Below, in pieces: positions 25,763-43,293 of a stretch of DNA of 64,000 nucleotides (its first letter is position 1; every line of letters begins with the position of its first letter). The translations under genes and the position numbers were made by a program. The notes beneath the pieces are model-generated. The model was not told the DNA's origin, did no database searches, and saw only the letters and a program-made list of their open reading frames with translations. The DNA comes from Trochalopteron elliotii. Its lineage: Eukaryota > Chordata > Aves > Passeriformes > Leiothrichidae. The stretch covers positions 1,602,820 through 1,666,819 of the forward strand of contig JANPWX010000118.1 of assembly GCA_024734555.1 (NCBI GenBank), given 5' to 3'.

Positions 25763-26060
25763 AGAATTTTAAAGGCAGTCAAAAGTAGAATAATCAAACA
25801 TTCTGCTGGCTTAAAATGTAACATCTATGACTCAATTTACAGAAAGAGCTTCAGAGACAAATAGAGGCTGGATTTTTTGAGGGGGATTCTGCTTTAGAGA
25901 TCACAATTAATACAATTCCAGAGAACTCTAAGGAATGCAAGGGAGCATCTCAAGGTGAGTAGAAAATTACCCACTGCAAGTTCTCACAGTCAGGAGGAAG
26001 AAACAAACCTCTTAGCACTTCTCTGATGTGCTGGTGACCTTACCTAGATCCATAAAATAC

Positions 26061-26225
26061 AGCAGGCTGCCCAGAGAAGCTGTGGCTGCCCCATCCCTGG
26101 AAATGTCCAAGGCCAGGTTGGATGGGGCTTGGAGCAACCTGGGATAGTGGAAGGTGTCCCTGCCCATGGCCTGAAGGTGAGATTTAAAGTCCCTTTCAAC
26201 CCAAACCATTCTAGGATTCCATGAT
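26061..26225 (+). mobile_element. CR1 LINE 3'-end fragment
   Basis: Contains GCTGCCCAGAGAAGCTGTGG, AAATGTCCAAGGCCAGGTTG and a tail CCAAACCATTCTAGGATTCC. It is a 5'-truncated CR1 copy in plus orientation. Confidence 0.9.
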
Positions 26226-29200
26226 AAAGGTGACTTCATGATTTTAAATTAAGTGCTGAAAAGTCAGGAAGTATCAAAATGTATTTGTGTGAAGCAGCAG
26301 AGTTTTGTCTCTCTGTATGTATGGAAGATGCCTATGACCACAAGATGATAATACCTTTAAATTTCTGATACATCCTGATCACCATTACAGGGCTCCTAAT
26401 TATACAAGCACTTTCACAACAATTCTCAGATAATTCTTTTCCTATTCATTATTTCTCAGATTGTCAAAACTGCTATTTCTATTGAAAATTAACAGGACTG
26501 TGCACACCATGAAATATTCCAAAAGCCATACTGAGACAAGCCTTAATTAATAATAAGCAAAGTATTTAACAGATACTCCAGGAAATGATGACTAGAAACA
26601 GTAAGTTGTACTGGAAATATTTGCACTTAAACCATGTATGTAGCATGTGCTGGGATCCCAGTGTAAGCTGGTATTTTAACACAGCATGTGCCTTGAATTT
26701 TGGCTTCACTGCACTGAAAATTAAGGTTGCTACTTAGCAGTATTCATAACTGTTTTCTGAACCACATGAAAAGTCTCACACCACAATCCACAAGAGCTTT
26801 CAGTGAGCAGGACTAGCGTGGCCAAAACCACAGCTCAAAGTCAGGCTTCTCACCTGCACTAAAAGGAGAAGAATCAGATTCATTCCTCATTGCAGAAAAA
26901 AATCAGATTTCCAGTACACTGGAAATTCAAATAATACACAGGGCTGTGCAACAAGGCTAATACTGAAAATTCAAATGTATTTCTGTAGTTTTGCTTCCCC
27001 AGCCCCAGTATTAATCCTTGAGGCTGGATACACAGTTAAGTCACCCCCTCTCAATCATGTGAAGCTAGCATCTCTAGAAATGCAAATTATGTAGGTAAAT
27101 ATCTTACCTAATGGATTTATGACCAAGGCAACAGCTTCTGCAAAGCAAACTCCATGCACAACACTCACTTTACAGACATTTTCAGGAGTAAGGGTAACTC
27201 TTAGACGTGGGAATATCAAGACTTTTAAATCCAAATTTCAGAAGTATGTCTCTGCTTGGGCTAAAGGAGCTGGCTGCCTGTTTCCAAGGCTTCTTGCTGA
27301 CTCAACCAGACACTGCAGACAGTCCTCAAAAGACAACCAGCAACTGCTGCTTTGAGCTTTCTATGAAATTAACTTCCTCATTGTGTAACAGCCTAAACTT
27401 AATCAAGTGCATGGCTGCCTGAAATATATGGTTTTGAGTTGAAAAAAAAATGAGCAGACATCCAAATATCACTTCTTGACTGCCAGCTGTGTAAATCCAC
27501 TGCTGGCATTCAGCATCAGTATTGTTGTTCCATCAGGGGCAGCCATTCTGCATTGAACACACATACATGCATATAAAAAAGCATCACCAAAGAATATTCA
27601 TTCCAGCATTTCTGGTGTGTTTTATCCCTAATGTGTGTTTATATATTTTCAAATTTCCATTAAAGAAGAATTGGAGAGTCTTCACAGAAAGGAAGAGGAA
27701 ATCCTAGACAAGTGACAACAAAGACCAAAAAGAGCTTTCTGGAATTACATTTACAAACTCCTGAAAGAAAGGGGGCATGGTTCCAAAAGGTACCTCCAAT
27801 TCCTCTGCCATACAGGTACCAAAAAATGTAATTAGACTGCAGTGTTACATTAACCTACCTAAGGCTCCCCCATCCATCCTGCCCAGCCCCAGAGCCTGCT
27901 CCCATCTCACCCTGACACCTGAACTGTGAATCTCACTGAGACAAATGGGGGGGAAGGAAATTTTCTCAGAAAACAATCCACAATTACAGTGACCACCCCT
28001 GCAAATGTTAGGTAAGGGTATAAAAAAGAGATGGAACATGCAGTAAAAGAAATCTCTTGTGGCAAGCACGCTGTCTGAAACTGCATTCCCCATTAATGAC
28101 TATTTAGTTTTAACGCAGGCTGTATCTTGTACTGCTGAGACAAAAAAAGGCTGTATTTTGAAAGTGGAATGCTTTGAAGACAAACCACCCATCTGAAGAC
28201 AGCTTTGTCATAGGCAGGATATGATTAAAATATGTGATGCTCCACATCATCAGCATTTGGCTGTCAGTTTAAAAAGCAACTGATGAAAACCCTCAGCAAG
28301 AAAAAAAATTCCTAGCTGCCAAAATATTTGTCTATGTCCACAAAAACTTAGATAAAAGATTGTTAGAAAGAGTATATGCAATAGCAGACTGCAATCAATC
28401 TCCTTCTGGTTAGTTTACCTCAACAGCTGCAAATCTGCTTGCTGACATGACTCTTGATTTGTATGGCCATACTCATCACTGCAAAGGGGAAAAAATCCTT
28501 AATGGATGCAGACTGTAAAGACCTACTGGTTTCTAATTTCTTTTGAAGTGATCACTGTAAAATCTACCTTAACACTAGCTCAGGCCCTTAGAAGGATATC
28601 CTACAGAACACACAAATAACTCTGTCATTTGAGGTTTTAGCATGAAGAAGTCATACATAAAGGTAGCAAAAGATTCAGAATTCACCCCTATATCTAACTC
28701 CAAATTCCTATATTAAATCCAAATTTGGATTTAAGTGATGTATTCAGCACTTCTGTATGCTTTAATACTCTACACATGCAGCTCAAGCCTTGCTGGGTTT
28801 GTTACTATTCCAGTTGTTCTGAACTGCTGTCCACAGCTCTGGTAAAAAATGCCCTAATTAAGCACTGACCACCATTACTGGTGTTAACAAAGGCATTTTA
28901 AGAGAGTTTAAACACCAAATGTTTGGATTCTTAGTGTTCCTCTCTAAGCATTTAGAGCACTCTTTAATTTTTACAGCATCAAACATTAACATACTGAAAT
29001 CAGCAACTGAGAGTCAGGAAAAGGAGGTTTGCTCTCTTCAATAAATGTATTTAAGATTTCTGAAGTTCCAGCTCTGGAGTGCTGCAGCCTCCTGAATGCC
29101 AGTTATGCAACCTTTATTTGAAAGCAGAGGCCTGTTAGGAAGCAGTGGATTTGAGAGGAAAGAGGAATACCAAGAGCAAGATGATTGCCTCAAACACAAC

Positions 29201-32200
29201 TATCCCTCAGCAACCCCAGCTCTTGCAGTGGACACAGACACAACCTGTTCCTTCAGGTAAGCAGTGCCCCGTGTTAACAGGGAAGATCACACACACAGAA
29301 TTCCATAGAGACAACACACCCTGCAGGGAACTTCTAAAATGATCCAGTTTTACTCAGGGGTGTAGAAAACCATGGTTTAAAATGTCTCTAGTACAGCTGC
29401 TCTTTCAGCATTACAGGAAAACTGAACACTGACTAACAAACCAACGTTCAAATTCAACTGGGATACCTATTTATGTTTTATCTAGGAAGGAATATCAGGG
29501 ATTTTCAAATGAGCTCTGAGGTGCCAAGCACTAGCAGCTCTTACCACACTCTGAGGGAACAGCAATGACACATCCCAATTCCATCCTACTTAAAAACCAC
29601 TTGTTATCTGCATCAATATTCATATATCCTGAGCTTCTGACACTATCTGGTGTAATATCAATTCTTCCAGGAACCATCATTTCAACCTGTTCAGGCCAGA
29701 ACACTGATTTTATTTATTTTTATTTTTACACTGATACACCCTTGGTTTTATCACTGCTGGAAATGAGGGGCAGCTCTGCTCCCCTAGTTTGCAAATAATG
29801 GATCCTAAATTCACACAGACAAAACAGAACACAGAGGGCACATGCAAATCTCAGTTCTGCTCCACCCTTCAGAATAAATGTGTCAGCTGATGTGACCTGT
29901 ACGGCAGAGAGGTCATACAGCACCTCAAGAGCCAGGAATTGTACTGTGTTATTTTAGGGTTCTCATATGTGATTACGTATGGAAAAGAGACTGCAGAAAA
30001 ATTCTTAATGCAGCAGAATATTTTATAACTTTATGCAGCCCTGAAAATAAAATACTACTGGTGATATTTTCTACCTCAAGTATCATACATAAACATTAAA
30101 ATTTAGATAACATAAAAATAAAAATTGCTAATTGATGCTCTTCATTTATTTCCTGAAGGGACCTGTCATTAAACTGATGAATTCCTCTGAAGATGAAGAC
30201 TGAGCATAAAATTTTCCCTTTTGTGCACACAAAATTGAAAGACTTTCTCTAGATAAGTGCTAAATGAATCAAAACTTGGCAAATTACATTCACCTTAGGG
30301 ACATTTTATTCCTGAGTTTGTAAGAGTAATATTAACATTTGCTGTGGAACTAGGTACCCTGGTACATTTATCATAAACTAAACCTTTTATCTGAAGTCTG
30401 AATTTAAATGAAGCTATTTAAAGAATTAAAATTGTATCAACTTCTACTCTTCAGAGACAGTAATTTTTCACTGATTTCTAGTAAGTATTTTCAGTTCATA
30501 TATACTTTATTGTTCCACAGTGTTGCAGCAGCACTAAAACAATTCAAAGTATCACTGTAACTGTCAGCACCAACAGATCAGCTTACACCAAAAGTGAAGC
30601 TTCCCATCACTCCAATCAGCATGAGCTGATTTGTCTCAACAAACCACATTACATTATAAAAATATCAAGACTCTACTTGCCATGAAATGAATTATCTCAG
30701 TTTAAGAGAAGAGTTAAGTAACAGTCATCTTATCCTTACCCTTTTAAGAAAAGGTGGGGAAAAGCAAAAAGAAACTAAGAAACTGCCTATACATACTGAA
30801 TTTAAAAGAAACAGGAAATCCAGAAAAAGTGATCAGTTCCTTCAGAATTATTTTGCCTAATACCCAAGTGCCTCATTCAAAAAGCAAAGTAACAGGTATA
30901 AGCTCTTTCTCTTTTCAGTCAACTAGAAAAAAAAAATCACATTTTTATTATAATGATCATTGATACTTATGCAATAGGATCTTTACAATTGCTTAGCATA
31001 CTGCTATGCCATCCCTGAGATCTGTTTCCTTTAGAAGTCAAGGGAGACAACTCCTAATTAGCAAGGAGATGAAATAAAAATGCAAAAAAAACCCCAAACC
31101 CTTATTCCTCACTATGGAGGCCTAAACTCACCCATTTTCAGTCAGGACAAACAGATGCAGCCTTCTGAACACAAATATTTCCTACAAAAATACTCTAATG
31201 TTTCAGTCCATTAACCAGCCTGCTGTGGCAGCTGGTGAACAGTCATCTTTTTAATTAGACACCCTTACTGATTAATTAGTCTCAGAACACTGAGCAGTGG
31301 AACCCTGCACGATGCCACTGGGACAAAAAAAATATTCCTCTTCCCCTTCTTAGTGCTAACTTAACATCCTTTGGTATTGCTGCAAATAACAAACTTGATT
31401 CATTTTCTACTCACACTGAAACAGCCTTCCTGTGTAAGGAATTCTCCCAATTCCCAGCTAAACAGTTTCACACAAATTGTATTTGCTTCACACAAATAAA
31501 ATAAATTAAAAACCTAAATGAACAAAACCACCCAAACATGGCACCAAAGCACCAAAGTCAACTGCATTTAACCTTCTTTGGATAGAAACAATGACTCACT
31601 TGTGATCTCTTCAATTTTCCTTTTACCAACTATACAAGCAAACTGGCAATACAAATTAAAAAGCCAAGTAAATATTAAGTGTGAAACAAAGAACCTTTTC
31701 TTGTTTGAACAGTTTGGCTAAATTCAAAATTTAAAAAATTCATACTTTTGTGCATTAGGTTCTCATGAAAGCTGATCTTCAGTCCTTGGAGCTCAGCTCA
31801 AAGACAGATGCACCAAGAAACAGATAATTAGAGTTAATTCAATACATGGAAGATTGTGCTTAAGCACATGTTGAAAACTTCAACAACAGGATTTGCTATT
31901 TTCATCTATCCTATTTCTAACTTTTAATTTTGGACAAGACACGACTCCAGAAACCTGCAACCTTTACTTTTGGGTTTTTTTTCTTTTTGCTTTAAAAAAA
32001 GAGGATTTGTCCTGTAGGAATTAGAAATAATAATGCTGGCCCAAACTGAACAGATAAATTACATATATTAACTCTAAATCCATTCATTTCATCCAGCCCC
32101 AAATCCAATTCTTTTGCTCCACCTTCTGCAGCAATGGAAAATACTTTCCTCACCACTGCATGATAATTACACTGCTGGAGTAGTGATACCTCTGATTAGT

Positions 32201-34965
32201 GCCATTTTCTAACTATTAAATTACTGAAATCTGTTATTTTCATGATATGGCAATATTTAGTCCCCCAATCAATGCTTCTCAGAGCTTGGAAGAATTCTTA
32301 GGATTTTCACTCTTATGTAGAGTGATGTGAAATGTTATTGGTCCAGACACAAAACACCAGAAAGTAGAGTCAGCAGAAAAAGCTGGGTTTTGGCCAAGCC
32401 TTCTGAAGCCTGACCCTTTAATTAGTTATTATCTCTAACTGCTCTGGGCACATGCTCATATTGCCAAAGGAAATTATGACAATAAACATATATTCTTATT
32501 TTTGGTTCTTTTACAAGTAATTTGGAAGGACAACTATTCAATCTTTCTTTGGGACCTTCAACTCAATGTCACCATCCAGTTCAAAACCAGGCATTCTCAT
32601 TCTTACACAAACTTTCACTCTTTTGAGTAATGTAATACTACCAACATCTACTTTTTCTGACCTTACTTTAAAAAATAATAATGATAAATTTAAAACAAGT
32701 TCTGCTTTAAAACAAGTTCCTTAAACCACAGCAGCAGCTGCATTTAAAATAAGCCTATACATGCTGTTAGATGAACATACAGTTCATTTCTTAAGGGAAT
32801 TCCTATTGCAAACTGCAAGTCTTTTATGAATAAATCATACAGTTTAGACTCAGAAATGGTACCTTAAAACAGTCTACCCAGAAGTTATCAAACCACAGAG
32901 TGTGAGTGACAGCCTCCTGTTTCTGCTCTCATTTTACTTACACAACCACAGGCAGCCCTGACAGGAAAGAAGTCTCCCCCTACAAATTCAGCAGTGAGAA
33001 TTCCTACAAGAATGAAACCATCCCAAACAGAGAAGCTAAAGTTTGATAACAAGCAGTGTAAGATACAATAGATAAAACATCTGTCCCCAGGCAGATGCAA
33101 CAAGTATTTTAGGCTAAGCTGCTGCCATCACTGCCATCAAGTGACAGCAAATGTCTTCTCATTTACACACTGACAGTGCCTGAAACCTGCTCTGACAAGG
33201 ACAGTGGGGCAAGGGGAGCACCATTCTTGCAGGAGACAATCACTCCAGCTGTAAACAGGCTACACTGTGCCTTGGCACCCACCAGTTTATCAGAGCTCTG
33301 AATACACCTCAGCATGGAAAAATTCACTGGAGCCTCTGGAGAGGAACCAGTGAACATGAAATAATGCCAAGCAGGCAGGAGAAAACACTCTGTCAATGAA
33401 CTGACCTCAGCTTGTGCACATTTTTCTACCTATATTCTTTTAACAAACAGATCAGACATGCTTTTTCAAAAGCTCTGTAAGTGCCAATATTAAACCTTCA
33501 TTGTCATAAGCAGATTTTTCTCACTCTGATTTTACTTTCCTTACAATAATTACATAAAAAAGAATACACATTTATCCCTACTGATATATATCTGTATATT
33601 CCCTTGCAGTCAGGTGCCACATGCAGCACTGTGAAGAGCCCGTGGCAAGGGAAGTCAGGCAGATTTGGGTTGTCATACAGAACACATTTACATATGTGTC
33701 AGAAATGAAGCTGCTGCCAAATCACAACTCCTACTCTCTAAAATTGCATGCAAGGCCCACTATTGTGCTCCAGTCAAAATTCCTGAGCAACTCACGGGTG
33801 ATCATCAAGCTGGAAGTCAGCAGAGCTAAGAGAGTGCAAGGCAGTGCTTGTCAGGACTTGTGAGAGCACAAGTATTTCTTTCTCCCTTCTCTCCTGGAAC
33901 TCCAAACTCACCTGAGGATGGGAAATGAAGGCTCTGATCTAGTGAAGAGGGAACACAGTTCACCAGATCATTCCTGACAGACTGCTGACCCCCAGTGCAC
34001 AGGACTAGGAGACATGGAGACCTTTTGGAGAAAGTAAGTGAAGAACTGACTCTTCTAAATGAGAGATTTTGCTTTCAGTGCTGAATTGAGACTCTAAAGC
34101 AAGCCCCAAATGACCCTGTCCTACAGAACACACTGAACCAAGCACTCCTGCAGCTGAGGAACGCTGCAGCATGTTCCAGAGCTCTGCATACACCAGGATA
34201 TATACAGAATAAATGCACAGCCAGATTTCTTAGGTGATGGGACTCACAGCTGGCCAACCTAACATAGCACTGCTGCACAAGACTGGAAAAGAACAACAAA
34301 TGTGTCTATACCAGGGTCTCTAAACTAAATTTAAATGCTGAGAGTCTGCTGTCATTCAGAGTATCACAAGGCACACATTTTTGGCCTGCCAACAAGGCAA
34401 CTCTCACTAATGAGCACAGTTCCACCAGAAGATAACCTGTAACACTGTAGCAGAGTCAGAGTTTGCACCAGATTTCACTCTGTCCCCAGAAGAGGCAGCC
34501 ATAAACCAAGTTTTCAGTACTGACAATTCCAGGTATCGGGTTCATCTTTCCAGCTGTGACAGTATCATAGCACAGATTTTTCTAGTGGTCTCCAGTGCCC
34601 TTTTTCTCAGTGAGGTGCTGCAGTTACCAATGAAACCCAGGGCTGCAGGTGAGGCTGGATGAGCAGGGAAGGGCTGGAGTGCTGGGAGAGCAGGCTCAGA
34701 GAAGGGATCTGTACCATGGGCAGCATGGGACAGAACCCTGGGGACTGCTCCAGGAATTGGGCAGCAATGGGGAGCTGTTGGAGGGAGAGGGAAGTTCTGG
34801 GACCTTCTGGGGTGTCAGTAGGCAAAGGTTCAAGTTCACAGATGTTTGTATCACCTTCTACTTCTGATATTGAACCCACTTCATTCTCAGGACTGCAAGT
34901 GCAGGGCAGCAGCAGCTCTCCCCACCTAGCAACAGCTCAGGAACACACATGTTTATGGAATATAC

Positions 34966-35304
34966 TGTGGGCCTGATGTTTCTGGGTCTGAGAGATTTTA
35001 GCCTCCCAGCAGCTGCTAACTTTTCCCAAAGAAAATTTCTCAAGAAAGCTTTTTTCTCAAAACAATCCTGGCAAACAACTCTCCTTTCTCAAAACAATCT
35101 TTCTCCAGGTGGTGTTTTGCTGTTTCTCTGGTTTAACCAATGGGATTAGAGAGGTGTTGTTCCTGTTCACCAACCATGTTAAGTCTGTATGGGAACACCT
35201 TATAAAAGGTAGTAAGAATTAGACAATAAAAGCCTTTTTTCTATGCTCTTTGCCTTCTGAAATATTTGGAGTCTCTCATCTTTCCTTCATGTCCTATAAT
35301 GACA
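34966..35304 (+). mobile_element. Solo LTR (339 bp), ERVK-type, with perfect 6-bp target-site duplication
   Basis: It begins TGTGGGCCTGATG and ends CCTATAATGACA. The target-site duplication ATATAC is perfect (34960-34965 and 35305-35310). TATAAAA at 35201-35207 and AATAAA at 35225-35230 give a compact promoter/polyadenylation arrangement and set plus orientation. Its 3' terminus (GTCCTATAATGACA) is shared with the LTR ending at 37955, so the two belong to one family. No internal region remains. Confidence 0.9.
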
Positions 35305-35681
35305 ATATACTGTTGAAGTGGTCAAGGCACCCACAAACATGTCCAGCTCCCAGAGGAGAAACGTTAAGCAGAATGACAAAAACACAAGGAGACAATGAAT
35401 TTGTGCAAACATGTACATAAACTGAAAGAACCAAGATGAAAATGATGGGTGTGATGGGAAGAATAAATAATCACGGAAAAAATGAAGTTTGTGCTGTTGG
35501 TATATTAGGATGGCAGCATACAAATAATGCAGAGAAAAGAAATCAGTTCTGCTTTCTCATACAGGAGAAGCAAGTTAATTAATAAGTTGATTAATTAATA
35601 ACCAAACTACTCTGAAGCTTAACATTATTAACTTATCAGGTTATTATTGACACACATAAGCTAACACTACAACTAAGATTT

Positions 35682-35712
35682 TAGTAGTATATACTACTAG
35701 AATATATATTCT
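35682..35712. repeat. Two overlapping AT-rich palindromes
   Basis: TAGTAGTATATACTACTA (35682-35699) is an 18-bp perfect palindrome. AGAATATATATTCT (35699-35712) is a 14-bp perfect palindrome sharing one base with it. A further TACTACT follows. Confidence 0.92.
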
Positions 35713-36645
35713 ACTACTCTCTCTGCCTAATTCACATTACTGACACACCAAAATGAAAGTGAAAACTTCTGTTCACAGACATCAATATCAGATAATAATT
35801 CATTTAAAAAAAAATCAGCTGACATTTTTTTCTGGAGCATCCCATATTAACTCTTCCCAAAGATGGGCCCCAGCTTTGGTATGGCACAGACTCTCTTCTG
35901 TTCATTTCTTTCATGAGTCTTTTCTTGCCAAATAATGTGATCACCAGCAGTTTAGACAGACAGACTACAGAAAAAGTTTTGTCATTTCAGGAAGAAAATT
36001 ATTCACTTTAGAAAAAAACCCCTCTGTTTGCATAAATGCTCCAGCTCAGCAGAGGATTTAAGTTTTTCATCAGCAACACTGTAATATTTCATATTAAATA
36101 CTGTATGAAATATAATCTTCCAAAATACACATCACTGCAATATTTCTGTAGTGAAAAGGCCAAGTGTTACAAGATATTTTTAAGGCACAAGGCCCCAGCA
36201 TCAAGATAAACCTTGCATTTTAGAACTTTTCCACTCCCTCCTCCACCATGCAACAAACATCTTTCCCACTTTTGGAAAGCAGGAGCAAATAATGGAGGTG
36301 GCTTTGATGCAACATACAGCTGACAGATGTCCTGTGAATGGTTTCTAAGGAAAATATAACACAGCTACAACATCAAAATGAAAAATTTACACTACCAAAA
36401 CATTCTTCCTTCTTGGTAAAGAAAAAAAGAAGCCACCAGGACAGCTCTCACTCTGGGGATGCTTCTAAACTTCACAAACATAATTAATTTATGTCAAATT
36501 AAAAGGACAAGTAGCAAAACAATATGACAACATTATGAAAGGAAACTGAGTAACAACATCTACCCCAGAATTTCTGTGTGGACAGGTAATTCATAACCCA
36601 GGTAACTGTCCTGGGCTCAATGCAAGGTGTATTCTATTCCCATCT

Positions 36646-37333
36646 GTTGAAACCAGCTGGGGAGGTGTTTCTTTCTTTATCTCTTGTATAACCCATTCCT
36701 CATAACTCTGGGGGAGTGGGGCAGGTGTCTCCTGTTAAAGGGCAGCTGTTAAACCAGGTGGGGCAGTGTTTCTTTATCCCTTCCAGGACCCATCCTCCCT
36801 GCAGGGGATATCTGCTGTCCATGGGCCATCCAGGCTCACTGCAGGGCTGACACAATTCCATCATCCCACGGGGAGATGCTCCACCCAGGGGGAGGAGCCC
36901 AGCATTCCTGCCTGGACAAAACCTGGGAGTCAGAACACCAGCACAGCCTGTTTGCACTGGATTGCCAGAGGGAGACCAGACCCATCTCACCACCACTGAA
37001 CCCTTCTACAGGATCATCTCTGCTCCAACAGAACCACATCTGGCACTGCAGGAGGACTTAACTGCACTGCTCCCAACACCCTGACCAACAAGGTGTCAGG
37101 TTGTATTCTGACTCTGTCGGGGTTTTTTCTTTTTTTGTTTGTTTGCTTTTTTTGTATTACTACATTTTTAATATTCCTAGTAAAGAACTGTTACTCCTAT
37201 TCAAGTATTTTTGCCTGAAAGCCCCTTAATTTCAAAATTATAATAATTCAGAGGGGGGGGGGGGTTCATTCTCCATTCCAAGGGAAGCTCCGGCTTTTTC
37301 CTGGCAGACACCTTGTCTTTCCAAACTGAGACA
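36646..37333 (+). mobile_element. Avian ERV LTR (about 690 bp), boundaries approximate
   Basis: It starts near TGTTGAAACCAGCTGGGG and ends CCAAACTGAGACA. The 3' third carries the features of a known type of songbird LTR: a T-rich stretch, an AGTAAA-like poly(A) signal near 37179, a 12-G run at 37253-37264 and CCTTGTCTTTCC close to the end. A second, similar start (TGTTAAACCAGGTGGGG) occurs about 120 bp in, so the 5' end may be internally duplicated or the true start may lie there. No target-site duplication was found. It is antisense to RABGAP1L. Confidence 0.65.
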
Positions 37334-37654
37334 CTAACAAACCCAACACTTGCTCTGAGCAGCACAGAAAATGATCTCCATCTATTCCTGGCATTAAAAG
37401 CATATTTGAGACTGCTGCTCTTCTCAGAGCTCTAAGAGCCCTGCAGCAGTAGAGCTCCATGTGCCCAAACACTGAGATCACCTCTGATCCTGCACAGAGC
37501 TTGTGCTACACAACACAGGGCTCCTTCCTCTTGCCATGACGGATCTAAGAAGATCAAACTGCTCCACAGGCTTCTCAGAATGTTCACTGAGTGCACTGAT
37601 GGACACAGAATGGGAATGGACTCCCAAAAGGATTCTCCTCTCAGCTCACCCACC

Positions 37655-37955
37655 TGTTGTTCTGATCTTTTTCAGCCTTCTGATGTTTGCATTTTTGTAG
37701 TGGAGTTTCTCACAGATTTTCATGTAAACAAAAGTGATGTTATTGTAAACTGTTCTTTTTGTTTATCATTCCTCTATAGAGGAGCAACAATTCATGGACT
37801 TCTAGTTTGACCAGTGTGGTAAGAGAGGTGTTAACCTCATTGTCCAATCCCTGGTCATTGTCCAAAATCTACATAAATCAAAGTAGGAAAACAAATCCTT
37901 TTGCCCTGATGACCTGACTATGTGTGTGTCACTCATTTCGTGTCCTATAATGACA
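37655..37955 (+). mobile_element. Solo LTR (about 301 bp), same family as the 35-kb LTR
   Basis: It begins TGTTGTTCTGATC and ends TGTCCTATAATGACA, the same terminal sequence as the copy ending at 35304. The flanks read CCCACC on the left and CCCATC on the right, a 6-bp target-site duplication with one mismatch. That implies it is older than the perfect-duplication copy. Plus orientation is inferred from the shared 3' end. The left boundary is less certain than the right. Confidence 0.75.
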
Positions 37956-38462
37956 CCCATCCAGCAAGGAGACTGGTTTCCTGTTAGGTCAAAATGTTTT
38001 TAACATTCTTTCTTAAAACAAACAACAGAAAGAAAAAATACTCAATTTTGTGCCATTTTGTTCAGGTTTGAGGTTTTTTTAAGAACTGAAACGCCTGAAA
38101 TTAAGGCATACACAAAACAAACTTTTGAAAAAACAAAGTGATGGATGCGAGTTTATAAAAAACCCACAAGCAAACACCTGAACAGACTGATGTTCTTCTT
38201 AGCATCACAGCAAGAGAACAGAAAGCTAAAGGTCAAGCATTACTACAGACATAGGTCAGCCATTTCTATTGCTAATGCCATGCAGCAGGTACCCCTGGCA
38301 GGAGGAAAAGTCACATAATCACAATTTCAGTTGCTTAAAATAAGTCAAGCTGTTTCATTCTCCTGCTGCCTTGCCACTGACTAAAACTGCTGCCCAGCAA
38401 AATTCATCTCAACCAAAGGAAAGCCAACAAAAGAAGGAGAGAACAAATAGTAAGTCCCTTAC

Positions 38463-38613
38463 CATTGTGATGAGTAATCTGTATTTTTCCAGCATTGCCT
38501 GGTTGTCATGGCATCCTGCCAGCAACTGCCAGATCTCTGCCCTCAGTGCTTCTGGAACACCACTCTTCACCAGAGTGGACAATCCATTTGGTCTCACAAC
38601 AAGGTTATTGTGC
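38463..38613 (-). CDS. RABGAP1L: RABGAP1L internal exon (start of TBC Rab-GAP domain)
   Basis: A 151-nt exon with acceptor TTGTTTCAG upstream of 38613 and donor ATG|GTAAGG at 38462. It starts in phase 2, completing the Trp codon, and ends in phase 0. It reads [16 protein letters not shown], then [18 protein letters not shown], then [16 protein letters not shown]. This is TBC motif A, with the conserved Arg and Trp of RAEIWQLL. The catalytic Arg finger (IxxDxxRTFP) and Gln finger (YCQGQ) belong to later exons not found between here and position 1. The last codon is ATG (Met), where I recall Lys in mammalian family members. The change also puts T at donor position -2. Confidence 0.95.

Positions 38614-43293
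<4,680 letters not shown>

Larger units (their letters stand above)
15623..38462 (-). other. Upstream part of the large RABGAP1L intron that hosts GPR52
   Basis: This stretch runs from the donor at 38462 to the GPR52 start codon. It contains ERV LTRs at 37.7, 36.6 and 35.0 kb, CR1 pieces at 26.1 and 22.5 kb, a possible LTR-like stretch at 21.07-21.52 kb, a CpG-rich gapped island at 17.5-18.25 kb and a purine tract at 15.82-15.89 kb. In 18.3-21 kb, 22.7-26 kb and 26.3-34.9 kb I see AT-rich intron with no gene and no repeat I can name. No further TBC-domain exon was recognised. Confidence 0.8.

Noticed and set aside
34607..34976. GC-richer stretch with overlapping open frames on both strands
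   Set aside because: Composition hints at an old repeat or LTR, but I could not identify ends, a duplication or a family, so it is not annotated.
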